Positions 15,243-24,085 of a DNA stretch of 32,314 nt are shown in pieces. The DNA comes from Bacillota bacterium (lineage in GTDB: Bacteria > Bacillota > Sulfobacillia > Sulfobacillales > Sulfobacillaceae): contig JAJYHT010000041.1 in NCBI GenBank assembly GCA_021784595.1, positions 1-32,314 of the forward strand, given 5' to 3'. The first letter of the stretch is position 1. Every line of letters begins with the position of its first letter. Position numbers and translations under genes: made by a program. The notes under the pieces are model-generated. The model worked only from the letters and a program-made list of their open reading frames with translations. It was not told the DNA's origin and did no database searches.

Positions 15243-16115
15243 GTGCTGGATTATCGGGTTAAGGCGACGGCAGCTGGCGGCTCTATACGGGCCTTTGCCA
15301 CTAGGACGACGCACACAGCGCGTGCCATTCAAAGTGTGCAACAAGCGTCCCCTGTAGCTGCCGCCGCCTTAGGGCGGCTGGCCACGGCAGCAGTTCTTTT
15401 GGCTGCGGACTTTAAAACCGACTTTCGACTGATGGTGGAGGTAGATGGGCAAGGGCCGTTAGGCCGCACAGTGGCTGAAATTCGCACTGGGGGATTGGTC
15501 AGAGCCCGTGCGCAGCATCCAGGAATAGATCTGCCCTTGCGGGCCGATGGCAAGTTGGCGGTGGGACAAGCCGTTGGTTGTCCAGGCGTCCTGCGGGTAG
15601 TGCGCGAAGAAGCGGGACAGGCTCCGTATGAAGGCCGTACGCCTTTGATTAGTGGAGAAATTGGCCAAGATTTGACCGCCTATTATGTGCAGTCGGAGCA
15701 GGTACCCAGTGCCGTGGCCTTAGGCGTGTTGGTCGATAGGGACACCACGGTGGCGGCGGCAGGGGGGATAGTAGTGCAGGCATTGCCCGGCAGTGACGGG
15801 CGCACTGAAGAGATCGCAGCCCGTTTTGAACAATTGCATAATCTGAGTTTACGGCTATCTTTGGGCGACACGCCAGAAGATTTGTTGCGCTATGTTTTGC
15901 CTGGCCCCATTCACTGGTTTGAGCGCGAGCCCATTCAGTATCAGTGCCAATGCAGTTTGGAACACAGCATTGCCATTATCGAAAGCTTGCCTAAGGAAGA
16001 ACTGGAAAGTTTGCTTTTAGAGCAGGGGGCAGAGGTGGTGTGCCATTACTGTAACACGGCATACCCCATCTCGGCAGCCGTCTTACACAGGGCAACACAG
16101 ATTTCGGAGCACTAA
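15243..16115 (+). CDS. hslO: Redox-regulated chaperone Hsp33
   Basis: Hsp33 is a holdase chaperone switched on by oxidation and heat. The 290-residue protein starts at GTG 15243, chosen because LDYRVKATAAGGSIRAFA is the family N-terminus. Visible features are RLMVEVDGQGPLG and the C-terminal zinc switch C235-x-C237 (QCQCS) with C267-x2-C270 (CHYC), all four Cys present. Oxidation would release the zinc and expose the binding surface, a sensible safeguard in an organism facing metal and acid stress (inference). It follows spoVM by 42 nt and points towards rpmB, from which it is separated by about 140 bp with a terminator on the other strand. Confidence 0.93.
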   Translation: MLDYRVKATAAGGSIRAFATRTTHTARAIQSVQQASPVAAAALGRLATAAVLLAADFKTDFRLMVEVDGQGPLGRTVAEIRTGGLVRARAQHPGIDLPLRADGKLAVGQAVGCPGVLRVVREEAGQAPYEGRTPLISGEIGQDLTAYYVQSEQVPSAVALGVLVDRDTTVAAAGGIVVQALPGSDGRTEEIAARFEQLHNLSLRLSLGDTPEDLLRYVLPGPIHWFEREPIQYQCQCSLEHSIAIIESLPKEELESLLLEQGAEVVCHYCNTAYPISAAVLHRATQISEH

Positions 16116-16202
16116 ACCGAAGGCCGCCAGGGACAAACACTTGCTTCGCCCGGGTCATGGACAGCATCAGCTAGGCACACCTCTTAAAACCTCATGTTGC
16201 TC

Positions 16203-16240
16203 GTAAAAATTCCACCTCGACCCCCTAAGGGGTCAGGTGG
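16203..16240 (-). terminator. Rho-independent terminator of rpmB
   Basis: On the minus strand a stem of CCACCTGACCCC pairs with GGGGTC-G-AGGTGG (one bulged base) around a short TTAG-containing loop (16212-16240). It is followed by AATTTTTACG (16203-16211). It starts 14 nt after the rpmB stop codon. No T run follows on the plus strand, so it is not a strong terminator for hslO. Confidence 0.75.
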
Positions 16241-16253
16241 CGAGAAAACTTAT

Positions 16254-16445
16254 CTAAATGGCACGATCAACTTTGCCCGATCGAAGACACCGGGTACAAA
16301 TATAAATGTGTTGCGTCTTGCCGTTAATGCGGGCACGCACCCTTTGAATGTTGGGTTTCCAGACTCGACGGGTTTTGTGATGGGAATGGCTCACATTATT
16401 GCCATGCACGGTGTGTTTATCACAAATTTCGCACCGATACGCCAT
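16254..16445 (-). CDS. rpmB: 50S ribosomal protein L28
   Basis: The 63-residue minus-strand protein is L28 of the zinc-ribbon (C+) type. It reads AYRCEICDKHTVHGNNVSHS, then KTRRVWKPNIQRVR, then a second Cys pair in YICTRCLRSGKV. Both CxxC pairs are intact, implying zinc binding. The start is ATG 16445-16443 because a perfect ribosome binding site (aggagg) lies just upstream and the family begins with MA-x-C; a longer frame to 16511 is not used. It is transcribed away from the asp23-family gene, the same divergent arrangement as in Bacillus subtilis. Confidence 0.95.
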   Translation of the reverse strand: MAYRCEICDKHTVHGNNVSHSHHKTRRVWKPNIQRVRARINGKTQHIYICTRCLRSGKVDRAI

Positions 16446-16525
16446 AAAAGGATCCTCCTCCGACACGATAACATACCGTGATATGGTACCATGAACGTAA
16501 AATCTGCGCAAGGTTGGGATATGCT

Positions 16526-16870
16526 ATGAACAAAGACACAGAGTGGGGACAAATTTCGGTGCATGATGATGTGTTAGCGGCATTGGCAGGTGCTGCCGCT
16601 CTTAGTGTGCCAGGAGTGGCTCAAATGGTGGCGCGCCATCATGGGGATGACACCGTCGAGAAAATCTCGCAAGAAGATTTGGCGCGCGGTGTAGTCATCA
16701 CCATGGATTCTATCGGAATGGTAGTTGATATTTCCCTAATGGTACGCTATGGTGTGAAAATCAAGGATGTGGGTCTTGATGTGATTCGCGCCGTACAACG
16801 TGCCATGTGGGATGCGGTGGCAACTAGGCCGAATCGGATCGTGATTCACGTTGAAGGAGTTCGGAAGTAG
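16526..16870 (+). CDS. Asp23/Gls24-family protein (YloU type)
   Basis: The 114-residue protein reads WGQISVHDDVLAALAGAAALSVPGV near the start and IHVEGVRK at the end, with a central VVDISLMVRYGVKIKDV, the alpha/beta Asp23 (DUF322) fold. Family members are envelope-associated proteins, and the copy preceding the DAK-type kinase gene is conserved across Firmicutes, although its exact task is not settled. ATG 16526 is chosen from the family start; the ribosome binding site is weak. The stop TAG overlaps the GTG start of fakA, so translation is probably coupled and a functional link to fatty acid kinase is likely. The divergent gap to rpmB contains a 10-bp palindrome ATGGTACCAT (16483-16492). Confidence 0.85.
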   Translation: MNKDTEWGQISVHDDVLAALAGAAALSVPGVAQMVARHHGDDTVEKISQEDLARGVVITMDSIGMVVDISLMVRYGVKIKDVGLDVIRAVQRAMWDAVATRPNRIVIHVEGVRK

Positions 16871-18276
16871 TGTCCCATGCAGCAAAAACAGTAGGGATAA
16901 CTCGAATTACAGCCGGTGAGTTCACTAAATGGCTAGGACGCGCATTGACTGTATTGCGGCGCGAAGTGGAACGCATCGATCGGATCAATGTGTTTCCGGT
17001 CCCAGACGGGGATACCGGCCACAATATGTTAGGAACCCTGGAAGCGGCAGTCCAAGCGATACTCCGTACCCCGTCCCACCATCTCGGACATCAGGTGCGC
17101 GTGGCAGCTGAAGGAGCGGTGATGGGAGCCCGGGGCAACTCCGGCACCATTTTATCGCAGTTTTTGGTGGGACTCGCCCAAAGTGGGGGAGATAAGGAAG
17201 AGTGGTCACTGAGCGATTTTCGGCAAGCGCTCGCACATGCCGCAGACGTGGCCTATCAAGGCGTCTATCAACCCGTAGAGGGCACCATGCTGACCATTAC
17301 CCGCACATTGGCTCAAAATGCCTACGGCGATGATGTCGGTCAAATATTGGCCAATATGGTCAAGGCCGCTCACGATGCCGTATTGCGCACACCGTCAATG
17401 CTGCCGGCACTTCGCGATCAAGGTGTGGTCGATGCCGGAGCCGAAGGACTTTACCTTATTGTGGCAGCGTTTGCCAATGAAAATGTGCAGCCTGTCAACC
17501 TGGTAGCCTCCCCCGAGGCAGTGTCTGCAACCCGGCGACTAGACGACATTCCCTACCCTTATGATACAGAAGCCCTCATATCACCATGGCACCAGAACCA
17601 GGCATTGTCTGAAATTCGCTCTCAATTAGCGTCCTGGGGTGATTCCGTAGTGGTTTCGGAAATGGGAAGCTCTCTAAAGGTGCATGTTCATACCACCAAC
17701 CCCGCCGATCTCACTCGGTTTTTGTTTGCCCTAGGACCCGTAGTGCAAATGGAAATCTTGGATATGCGGCATCAAATGCATACCTTAGGCAGACCAGAGC
17801 GGCGCCCAGTCGTGATGGATCCAGCCTGGGGGCCAGTGATGCCGATAGCGGTTGATCTAGTTGAGCCGTGTAGCGCCATGGAACCCGACGTGTTATGGGT
17901 AGGACAAGATTATAAGGACAGCCCACGAGGCCTGGCGTCACCCGCGTTAGCCTGCCAATTGTTTGTGGATTACAACGAAGACCAGTCATGGGAAGACAAT
18001 CTTAAAGTCCTCTTGGCATCGTCTCGCACTATGGTGTCGCTGTCGGTTGCCAAAGACCACAATGGGTACCAGGTGGGGGATTTGGCCATGGCGAACCGGG
18101 ACCAAGCTGTGCTGGCGGCCAAAGCGGTGGTGGGGGTGCGCCGGATGGTCACTCTCTATGTGTCTTTGGACGACTGGGATGGGGAGGCGGAGTGGTGGCA
18201 GACACAACTGGACGCCGAGGTGGTCAATCTTCCGGCCGAAGTCGCTCGACGAGTGATGGAAATCGTCGCCCAATAA
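16870..18276 (+). CDS. fakA: Fatty acid kinase catalytic subunit (DAK/DhaL family, YloV type)
   Basis: FakA phosphorylates fatty acids held by a FakB carrier, feeding phospholipid synthesis. The N-terminal DhaL-type ATP-binding domain shows INVFPVPDGDTGHNML (the Asp cluster that binds Mg-ATP) and GARGNSGTILSQFL. A middle domain (DQGVVDAGAEGLY) and a C-terminal EDD-like domain follow. At 468 residues it is about 80 shorter than Bacillus relatives, mainly in the C-terminal half. GTG 16870 overlaps the upstream TAG (TAGTG), and the stop TAA shares its last base with the recG ATG. No fakB lies in this window. The asp23-fakA-recG order is a conserved Firmicute cluster. Confidence 0.88.
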   Translation: MSHAAKTVGITRITAGEFTKWLGRALTVLRREVERIDRINVFPVPDGDTGHNMLGTLEAAVQAILRTPSHHLGHQVRVAAEGAVMGARGNSGTILSQFLVGLAQSGGDKEEWSLSDFRQALAHAADVAYQGVYQPVEGTMLTITRTLAQNAYGDDVGQILANMVKAAHDAVLRTPSMLPALRDQGVVDAGAEGLYLIVAAFANENVQPVNLVASPEAVSATRRLDDIPYPYDTEALISPWHQNQALSEIRSQLASWGDSVVVSEMGSSLKVHVHTTNPADLTRFLFALGPVVQMEILDMRHQMHTLGRPERRPVVMDPAWGPVMPIAVDLVEPCSAMEPDVLWVGQDYKDSPRGLASPALACQLFVDYNEDQSWEDNLKVLLASSRTMVSLSVAKDHNGYQVGDLAMANRDQAVLAAKAVVGVRRMVTLYVSLDDWDGEAEWWQTQLDAEVVNLPAEVARRVMEIVAQ

Positions 18277-20315
18277 TGGGATTGGGCCAACCCTTGACCC
18301 AGTTGCCGGGGATAGGGCCTAAAAAGGCTCTTGACTTCGAAAAACTGGGAGTGCGCCTGCAAGGCGATCTATTGGCGTTGTGGCCTAGACGACACGAGGA
18401 TCGTACCGTCATTACGCCATTGTCATCCGTCCAAAGCGGTGGCGAATATACCATAGTCGGGTCGGTAGGCTCAATAGATTACGATCCCCGGCGTCAGGTG
18501 TTGAAGGTTACCGTGACCGATGGGTTGTTTGCATTGTATGCCACATTCTTTCATGCTCGTTGGCTTGCCCGACAACTGCAGCCTGGAACCAGGATATTGC
18601 TTCAAGGACGAGTGGAATATTGGGGACGGCGTTTGGCCATGACTCATCCCCGCCACGAAGTGTTGTCTCCCGGTGAGGAACCTGCCCGAGGGCTGATACC
18701 TATTTATCCTCTGGCCGGCGATTTAAAGCAACGGGTGGTGCAACAGGTGATGAGCCTGGCGATTCCCTATCTTGCTCCTCAGGCCTTCGAACCGTTGCCC
18801 CACACCTTGCGGGAACAAGAAGACCTGTTAGAACGGCCCCAAGCCATTATGCATTTGCACTGGCCTCCTAATAAAGATGCCTTTGAAAAAGCTCGGCGGC
18901 GTCTAGTGTTTGATGAATTTCTCAAAGTGTCGCTAGCTGTAATGCGGATGCAACAATGGGACATCGGGATTCCCGGTGTTAAGCAGAATCCCGACGGGCC
19001 AATCTCGCAAAAGTTTCTTGATCTTTTGCCCTTTCAACTGACTCCAGGCCAGTCGCGCGCCTGGGCTTCGATTCGCGAGGATTTATGCACTGAGCGGCCC
19101 ATGACCCGGCTGCTTCAAGGCGATGTGGGTTCAGGCAAGACCGTGGTGGCCATTTTGGCTATGTTGGCAGCACTCGACGCCCAGCATCAAGCAGCCTTCA
19201 TGGCCCCTACCGAACTTTTAGCCGAACAACAGTGGCGCGTGTTAAACACTTTTACCGAACCGCTAGGGGTGCAGGTTGGTCTTTTGACTGGCCAGGATGC
19301 TGGACAGGCCGCCCGTGTACGCGATGACATAGCCCTTGGTCGACTGTCTTTAGTGGTTGGCACGCAAGCGTTGCTATCTCCCTCGGTTCAATTTCAGAAA
19401 TTAGGCTTGGTAGTCATCGACGAGCAACATCGGTTCGGCGTGCGCCAGCGGGCGCACTTAGCTCAAAAGGGCTATTTTCCCGATTTGCTGGTGATGACGG
19501 CAACGCCAATTCCCCGAACCCTAGCCCTCACGCTGTATGGTGATTTGGACCTTTCTCAAATTGATGGCATGCCACCAGGAAGACTGCCTATTACGACCAT
19601 CCATTTGTCCTATGCCGACCGACGCACGGCTTACGAGTCGGTTAGACAAGCCGTGCGCCGTGGTGAGCAGGCGTATGTGGTTTGCCCCTTGGTCAACGAG
19701 AATGAAGAACTCGATGTGACGGCCGCCACAGTACTGGCCGATGGAATGCGACGAATTCCGGGATGGCGGGTAGGTCTGGTTCATGGACAGTTGCCTAGCA
19801 AAGAAAAAACGGCGGTCATGGAGGCCTATCGTACTCATCAAATAGATGTTTTGGTGGCTACCACTATTGTCGAAGTGGGAGTCGACGTACCCAATGCTAC
19901 GGTGATGGTGATTGAAGAAGCTGATCGCTTCGGATTGGCACAATTACATCAATTGCGCGGGCGAGTGGGCCGGGGCAGCAAGCCTGCCACCTGTTATTTG
20001 CTAGCAGACCCCAAGACCGAAGACGCTGAACAACGCATGGAGGCCATGGTGCGATGGTCCGATGGTTTAAAATTGGCGGAACAAGATCTTAAGATACGTG
20101 GTCCGGGTGAAATTCTTGGACTGCGTCAGCATGGACTGGCAGGTTTCGAACTAGCTGATCCAGTGGCCGATCTCTTGCTGATGGAACATGTCCGAGACAT
20201 TGCCCGACAAATTGTGGATGCCGATCCTCGTTTGGAGCAGCCCGAACATCAAACGTTGAAAAAATGGGTAGACGAGGCCATTGAAGATGCGTTGCCCACC
20301 CAAGTGCTCCATTAA
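18276..20315 (+). CDS. recG: ATP-dependent DNA helicase RecG
   Basis: RecG is a double-strand translocase that regresses stalled forks and processes branched intermediates. The 679-residue protein begins LGQPLTQLPGIGPKKALDFEKLG, followed by the OB-fold wedge domain (about 45-150, GGEYTIVGSV). The helicase core has Walker A QGDVGSGKTVVA (about 281), DEQH (about 382, VIDEQHRFGVRQ), TATPIPRTLALT, EVGVDVPNATVMVIE and QLRGRVGRG. The start ATG 18276 overlaps the fakA stop (TAATG). All helicase motifs look intact and the length is normal. No sharp terminator follows; an 8-bp hairpin (20371-20399) in the gap to the converging transporter gene may serve. Confidence 0.94.
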   Translation: MGLGQPLTQLPGIGPKKALDFEKLGVRLQGDLLALWPRRHEDRTVITPLSSVQSGGEYTIVGSVGSIDYDPRRQVLKVTVTDGLFALYATFFHARWLARQLQPGTRILLQGRVEYWGRRLAMTHPRHEVLSPGEEPARGLIPIYPLAGDLKQRVVQQVMSLAIPYLAPQAFEPLPHTLREQEDLLERPQAIMHLHWPPNKDAFEKARRRLVFDEFLKVSLAVMRMQQWDIGIPGVKQNPDGPISQKFLDLLPFQLTPGQSRAWASIREDLCTERPMTRLLQGDVGSGKTVVAILAMLAALDAQHQAAFMAPTELLAEQQWRVLNTFTEPLGVQVGLLTGQDAGQAARVRDDIALGRLSLVVGTQALLSPSVQFQKLGLVVIDEQHRFGVRQRAHLAQKGYFPDLLVMTATPIPRTLALTLYGDLDLSQIDGMPPGRLPITTIHLSYADRRTAYESVRQAVRRGEQAYVVCPLVNENEELDVTAATVLADGMRRIPGWRVGLVHGQLPSKEKTAVMEAYRTHQIDVLVATTIVEVGVDVPNATVMVIEEADRFGLAQLHQLRGRVGRGSKPATCYLLADPKTEDAEQRMEAMVRWSDGLKLAEQDLKIRGPGEILGLRQHGLAGFELADPVADLLLMEHVRDIARQIVDADPRLEQPEHQTLKKWVDEAIEDALPTQVLH

Positions 20316-20421
20316 TCGAATGAGCCACCAGGAAATGACGGATCGTTGGCATAACTCTAATGAATACAAATGGGGTGGCGCGGCGTTCCGACCACCCCAA
20401 AACGATTGCACTCCCAGACTA

Positions 20422-21603
20422 TCAAATGCTCGTGGGAGCCTTTAAACGGAGGCTAAAGGGAATGCTCACCAATAGCAGGACGGCTGTGATGTCCAGTGCT
20501 CCGACGGTGCCGATGCGGTTGGCCAGCAGTCCAATGGCGCCGACCGCCAGCGCTCCCAAAGTATTACCAACACCCAGTGTCAGACCGGATGCCATGCCTT
20601 TGTTTTCCGGAAATAAAGCCTGACCATATACCATCACCACGGAACCAGTGGAATATAAGGAAAAGCCTAAAAGACCTATGCTAATCCAGATCCCAATACC
20701 AGTCGCATGCAAAAAGGCCCACAAGAAAATACTGGATAAGAGGGCGGAACCGATCAGTACGGGCCGCGGACCCACTTTATCGGAAATGGCCCCTCCACTC
20801 ATGTTGCCAATGCTGCCCACCAAAAACAAGGTCGACAGGAGAGCAGCCGACTCGCCTAACGGGCGATGCAGAGAGTGCCACAATATAGGAACTAAAGTCA
20901 GTGTGGCCATCGATGCCATGTTGCGTAAAACGACGACCACCAATAGATTGCCCGCGTGCTTTAGTCCACGGCGAAAAGCCGGTGTCCAGATGGCTTGCTT
21001 TTTGGCCTTCGGTGGAGGTGCTGGCCGCATCACAAACCACATTACAATGGCCATCGCCATGCCGGGCAGTGCCAATACCCAGAGCCCCTGTCTACCCAAA
21101 TACAAAAAGGTCGTAGTGGCCGCGATAGGGGCCAATGCCCGACCAAAGTTGCCGCCAATCATAAAAAGGCTCATGCCTAAACCTTTTCGGGAACCGGACA
21201 GTTCACCTACTAAAGCTGACGCATGCGGGTGGAAAGCGGCGTTACCTAGACCGCCCACTAAAAGAGCAAATACGAAGATAGCATACGAGGGCGAAAAGGC
21301 TAGTGCGGCGGCGGATACCATGCTGCCGACGAAGAGACCGCCCACTACAAAATATCGGGTTCCCACGCGATCCGCCCACAAACCCATCAGAGGCTGCAGC
21401 AATTGCGTAGTTAAAGCTGCGATGGAACTCAATAATCCCGCTAAGGCTATCGAAAAATGCATAGCCACCATTAACACTGGGAGCAATGATGGGTACAAAT
21501 TCGGATAGGCGTCGTTTAAAAAATGCGCGAAGGTGTAATATCCCGTTCTCCATGACGGGTGCGCGCTATGCGAATTAGCTTGAACAACGCCGCTTGAAAT
21601 CAT
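20422..21603 (-). CDS. MFS transporter, fosmidomycin-resistance (Fsr) type
   Basis: The 393-residue minus-strand protein has about 12 hydrophobic segments. Its first helix carries FAHFLNDAYPNLYPSLLPVL, the H-x2-N-D pattern characteristic of the Fsr-like MFS branch, and the loop after helix 2 reads GLWADRVGTRYFV (MFS motif A). A basic cytosolic loop (PPPKAKKQ) separates the two six-helix halves. Export of a drug or small metabolite by proton exchange is likely; the substrate is not predictable. ATG 21603 is used because agaagga lies 7 nt upstream. It converges on recG and is divergent from the trp operon, with its promoter close to the trp promoter. Antisense ORFs inside it are shadows. Confidence 0.85.
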   Translation of the reverse strand: MISSGVVQANSHSAHPSWRTGYYTFAHFLNDAYPNLYPSLLPVLMVAMHFSIALAGLLSSIAALTTQLLQPLMGLWADRVGTRYFVVGGLFVGSMVSAAALAFSPSYAIFVFALLVGGLGNAAFHPHASALVGELSGSRKGLGMSLFMIGGNFGRALAPIAATTTFLYLGRQGLWVLALPGMAMAIVMWFVMRPAPPPKAKKQAIWTPAFRRGLKHAGNLLVVVVLRNMASMATLTLVPILWHSLHRPLGESAALLSTLFLVGSIGNMSGGAISDKVGPRPVLIGSALLSSIFLWAFLHATGIGIWISIGLLGFSLYSTGSVVMVYGQALFPENKGMASGLTLGVGNTLGALAVGAIGLLANRIGTVGALDITAVLLLVSIPFSLRLKAPTSI

Positions 21604-21639
21604 GATCAAATCCTTCTTTCTAAAATTAATCTGTTATTG

Positions 21640-21671
21640 ACAGTGTACTGTAAAAGGCAGTAACAAATCAA
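21640..21671 (-). promoter_or_regulatory. Candidate promoter and operator-like repeat for the MFS gene
   Basis: On the minus strand TTGATT (21671-21666) and TACACT (21647-21642) are 18 bp apart, a plausible sigma-A promoter about 40 bp before the transporter start. The -10 is covered by an inverted repeat ACAGT-GT-ACTGT (21640-21651), a possible repressor site. No regulator gene is adjacent. Confidence 0.4.
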
Positions 21672-21702
21672 GATTATAAGACGATCAATTTTCTAGCTGC
21701 AA

Positions 21703-21730
21703 TTGACACTGGCTGACAAGATGGTATACT
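21703..21730 (+). promoter_or_regulatory. Sigma-A-type promoter of the trp operon
   Basis: TTGACA (21703-21708) and TATACT (21725-21730) are separated by 16 bp. The expected start near 21737 lies just before the T-box leader, and the distance to trpE (about 300 nt) fits a full T-box. No palindrome is present in this spacer, unlike the aroF promoter. Confidence 0.75.
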
Positions 21731-21736
21731 AAGCGC

Positions 21737-22019
21737 AATCGAATGTTATGCGATGAGTGGGAAGAGTACTTTAGGCTAATCTCTCTAGCGAGCCGAAGAC
21801 GGTGGAAGTTCGGCGAGAATGATCCTAAACGAATGGGCCCATGAGCAGCCAACCGAACTTTTTTGCAGTAGGCTTGGCCGGACTCTTCCACCGTTATTCG
21901 GGAAGGCAATATCGGAGAAATCCCGTATTGAGTGAGAGAGGCTCTTTAGAGTCTAATTGGGGTGGTACCGCGGAGAAACCTTCGTCCCTATATAGGGGGA
22001 TGAAGGCATTTTTATTTTT
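21737..22019 (+). promoter_or_regulatory. Tryptophan-specific T-box leader with attenuator
   Basis: The leader contains a complete T-box riboswitch. Stem I has the AAGAGTA S-turn strand (about 21760) and the specifier strand CCTAAACGAATGGGCCC; the specifier codon TGG (Trp) is at 21834-21836, followed by the usual purine. The T-box sequence GGGGTGGTACCGCGGA lies at 21959-21974. An attenuator stem follows (CCTTC 21979-21983 with GAAGG 22002-22006, reinforced by TCCC/GGGA) and a run of Ts to 22018. Uncharged tRNA-Trp should pair with the specifier and the T-box bulge and stabilise the antiterminator, letting transcription enter trpE; charged tRNA allows termination. Confidence 0.92.
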
Positions 22020-22032
22020 GCGGAGGGACATC

Positions 22033-23481
22033 ATGGGCTTTTTTGAGCAGTCAGGCAGCGCAGAGGTATGGGGTACTCCCCATAACGCCCATGTCGCAGT
22101 GGTACAGCGTTATGTGGTGGACCAGTTAACGCCGATTGCGGCTTTTTTACGGTTGCGTCCCCTAGGAGCGCACACCCTTTTAGAAAGCGTGGAAGGCGAT
22201 GAAAAGATTGCAAGATATTCCTTTATTGCGATAGGCGAGTGGGCGCGATTATTGGAAGCGGACGGACAGGCCGTGCTAGTCGGACCGGAGGGCACTACCG
22301 TAGGTCGCGATCCGGTAGTAATGCTGCGCCAACAGTCTGAGCGCCAGCGAATTGCCGTGCCGGATTCAGTGGAGTTGCCTTTTGCCGGTGGCGCGGTGGG
22401 ATATTTCGGTTATGATTGGGTGCAGCATTTGGAAAAGCTGCCACGCCGCCATCAGAAAAAGGGTCCCGATTGGGAATGGGTATGGCCTAAGGCTGTGGTG
22501 GCTTTCGACCATCGGCGCCACCAATTGACCGTCATTGTGGAGGCTGTCCGCGAACAACAGGATCAGGCCCGCACTCGCTTGCAAATTTTGGTCGATGCGT
22601 TACGTCAGCCTTTAATGTTGGCTGAGCCTCGGGTGCAGCGAGTGGGACCGGTGATTTCCAACATGACGCGAGACGCTTACGATCAAATGATCCAACGGGC
22701 TCAGCAGTATATTGTAGCGGGGGATATCTTTCAGGTAGTGTTGTCTCAAAACGTGTCAGCCCAAATTGTCGGGGATCCCTTCAATCTGTATCGGCGGCTT
22801 AGACACGTCAACCCATCGCCCTACCTATTTTATTTAGAAACTCCGCGCAGAACTTTGGCGGGATCCTCCCCCGAAGCCTTGATTCGGGTCACCAATGGCA
22901 TGATCAGCAACCGTCCCATTGCAGGCACCAGGCCGCGAGGCAAAACCGAGGCCGAAGATCAGGCCTTATGGGCCGATTTGATCGAAGATCCCAAAGAGCG
23001 TGCCGAACATGTCATGTTGGTTGATTTAGCGCGCAATGATTTGGGTCGGGTCTCTCAATATGGATCCGTGTCGGTCAGCGAATTCATGCAGCAAGAACTC
23101 TACTCCCATGTGATGCATATTGTCTCCGAAGTGCAAGGGCGTTTGACCACGGACTATGATGCCTTGGATGCGTTAAAAGCCTCATTCCCAGCGGGAACCC
23201 TTACCGGCGCGCCGAAAATCCGGGCCATGGAGATCATTGAGGAGCTAGAGCCATGCGCGCGTGGAGCCTATGGAGGGGTCGTCGGATATTTTTCCCATCA
23301 GGGCAATTTGGATACCTGCATTACCATCCGTACTTTGGATATTGCCGAGGACCGTGTGGTGGTCCAGGCTGGAGGCGGGATTGTAGCCGATTCCGATACT
23401 GACCGCGAATATCAGGAGTCGTTGAACAAGGCCGCGGCCGCATTGTCGGTATTGGAGCCGAATGAGGAGGAATGGCTATGA
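22033..23481 (+). CDS. trpE: Anthranilate synthase component I
   Basis: TrpE converts chorismate and ammonia (from TrpG) to anthranilate. The 482-residue protein starts at ATG 22033, 6 nt after ggaggg; earlier in-frame codons lie in the T-box. The N-terminal domain has LLESVEGDEKIARYSFI, the LLES element used for tryptophan feedback binding, and GAVGYFGYDWV. The chorismate-binding core includes IVAGDIFQVVLSQ, RRLRHVNPSPYLFYL, SSPEALIRV, RPIAGTRPRGKT, DLARNDLGRV, PAGTLTGAPKIRAMEII and YGGVVGYF, all typical and intact. It overlaps trpG by 4 nt, consistent with coordinated production of the two subunits. Confidence 0.95.
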   Translation: MGFFEQSGSAEVWGTPHNAHVAVVQRYVVDQLTPIAAFLRLRPLGAHTLLESVEGDEKIARYSFIAIGEWARLLEADGQAVLVGPEGTTVGRDPVVMLRQQSERQRIAVPDSVELPFAGGAVGYFGYDWVQHLEKLPRRHQKKGPDWEWVWPKAVVAFDHRRHQLTVIVEAVREQQDQARTRLQILVDALRQPLMLAEPRVQRVGPVISNMTRDAYDQMIQRAQQYIVAGDIFQVVLSQNVSAQIVGDPFNLYRRLRHVNPSPYLFYLETPRRTLAGSSPEALIRVTNGMISNRPIAGTRPRGKTEAEDQALWADLIEDPKERAEHVMLVDLARNDLGRVSQYGSVSVSEFMQQELYSHVMHIVSEVQGRLTTDYDALDALKASFPAGTLTGAPKIRAMEIIEELEPCARGAYGGVVGYFSHQGNLDTCITIRTLDIAEDRVVVQAGGGIVADSDTDREYQESLNKAAAALSVLEPNEEEWL

Positions 23482-24083
23482 TTCTGGTCATCGATAATTA
23501 TGACTCCTTTACCTACAACTTGGTTCAATACTTGGGAATGCTCGATCAAGAAGTTCAAGTGGTCCGCAACAATCAAATTACGGTAGACCAAGTCATAGGG
23601 CACAAGCCGAGCCAAATTGTTATTTCGCCAGGTCCAGGCCGTCCCGAGGATGCTGGCATCACGGTAGAACTCATTAAGCGGGTAGGACACCGTATACCGA
23701 TATTGGGAGTGTGTCTGGGCCATCAGGCGATTGCCTTGGCCTATGGCGGGCAGGTGATTCCCGCCGTGCGCCTGATGCACGGTAAGGCAGATGCTGTATA
23801 CCACAACGGCCGCGATCTTTTTCGCGATTTACCGCAAGGATTTCAAGCGGGCCGCTATCACTCGCTTGCGGTTAATGTGGATGGCGCGCCTGCAATGGAA
23901 ATTACCGCCCATAGCGACGACGGCACTATCATGGCCATATCGCATAGAGACTATTCGGTGTACGGCATTCAATTCCACCCAGAGTCCATTTTAACGCCGG
24001 TGGGCATGGACATTTTGCAAAACTTTGTTCATTTGACGATGGCGCCTGGAGCCACACATGCCACTGGAGTAGGAGGAATCTAG
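23478..24083 (+). CDS. trpG: Anthranilate synthase component II, glutamine amidotransferase
   Basis: The 201-residue class I glutaminase supplies ammonia to TrpE. The catalytic triad is visible: Cys79 in GVCLGHQAIA, His167 and Glu169 in FHPES. The oxyanion strand reads ISPGPGRPEDAG. ATG 23478 is preferred over ATG 23472 because the ribosome binding site gaggagg ends at 23470, leaving 7 nt. This start overlaps the trpE stop as ATGA. Such subunits are often shared with PabB for folate synthesis; no pab gene is in this window, so a dual role is possible but unseen. Confidence 0.94.
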   Translation: MILVIDNYDSFTYNLVQYLGMLDQEVQVVRNNQITVDQVIGHKPSQIVISPGPGRPEDAGITVELIKRVGHRIPILGVCLGHQAIALAYGGQVIPAVRLMHGKADAVYHNGRDLFRDLPQGFQAGRYHSLAVNVDGAPAMEITAHSDDGTIMAISHRDYSVYGIQFHPESILTPVGMDILQNFVHLTMAPGATHATGVGGI

Positions 24084-24085
24084 AG

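Noticed and set aside
16116-16202. Search for a tRNA or structured RNA between hslO and rpmB
   Set aside because: No cloverleaf, T-loop sequence or CCA end is visible; only the rpmB terminator is supported.
20648-21508. 286-codon plus-strand ORF antisense to the MFS gene
   Set aside because: Composition is Lys/Pro/Ala/Thr-rich without domain character, and the opposite strand encodes a clear 12-helix transporter with a good start site.
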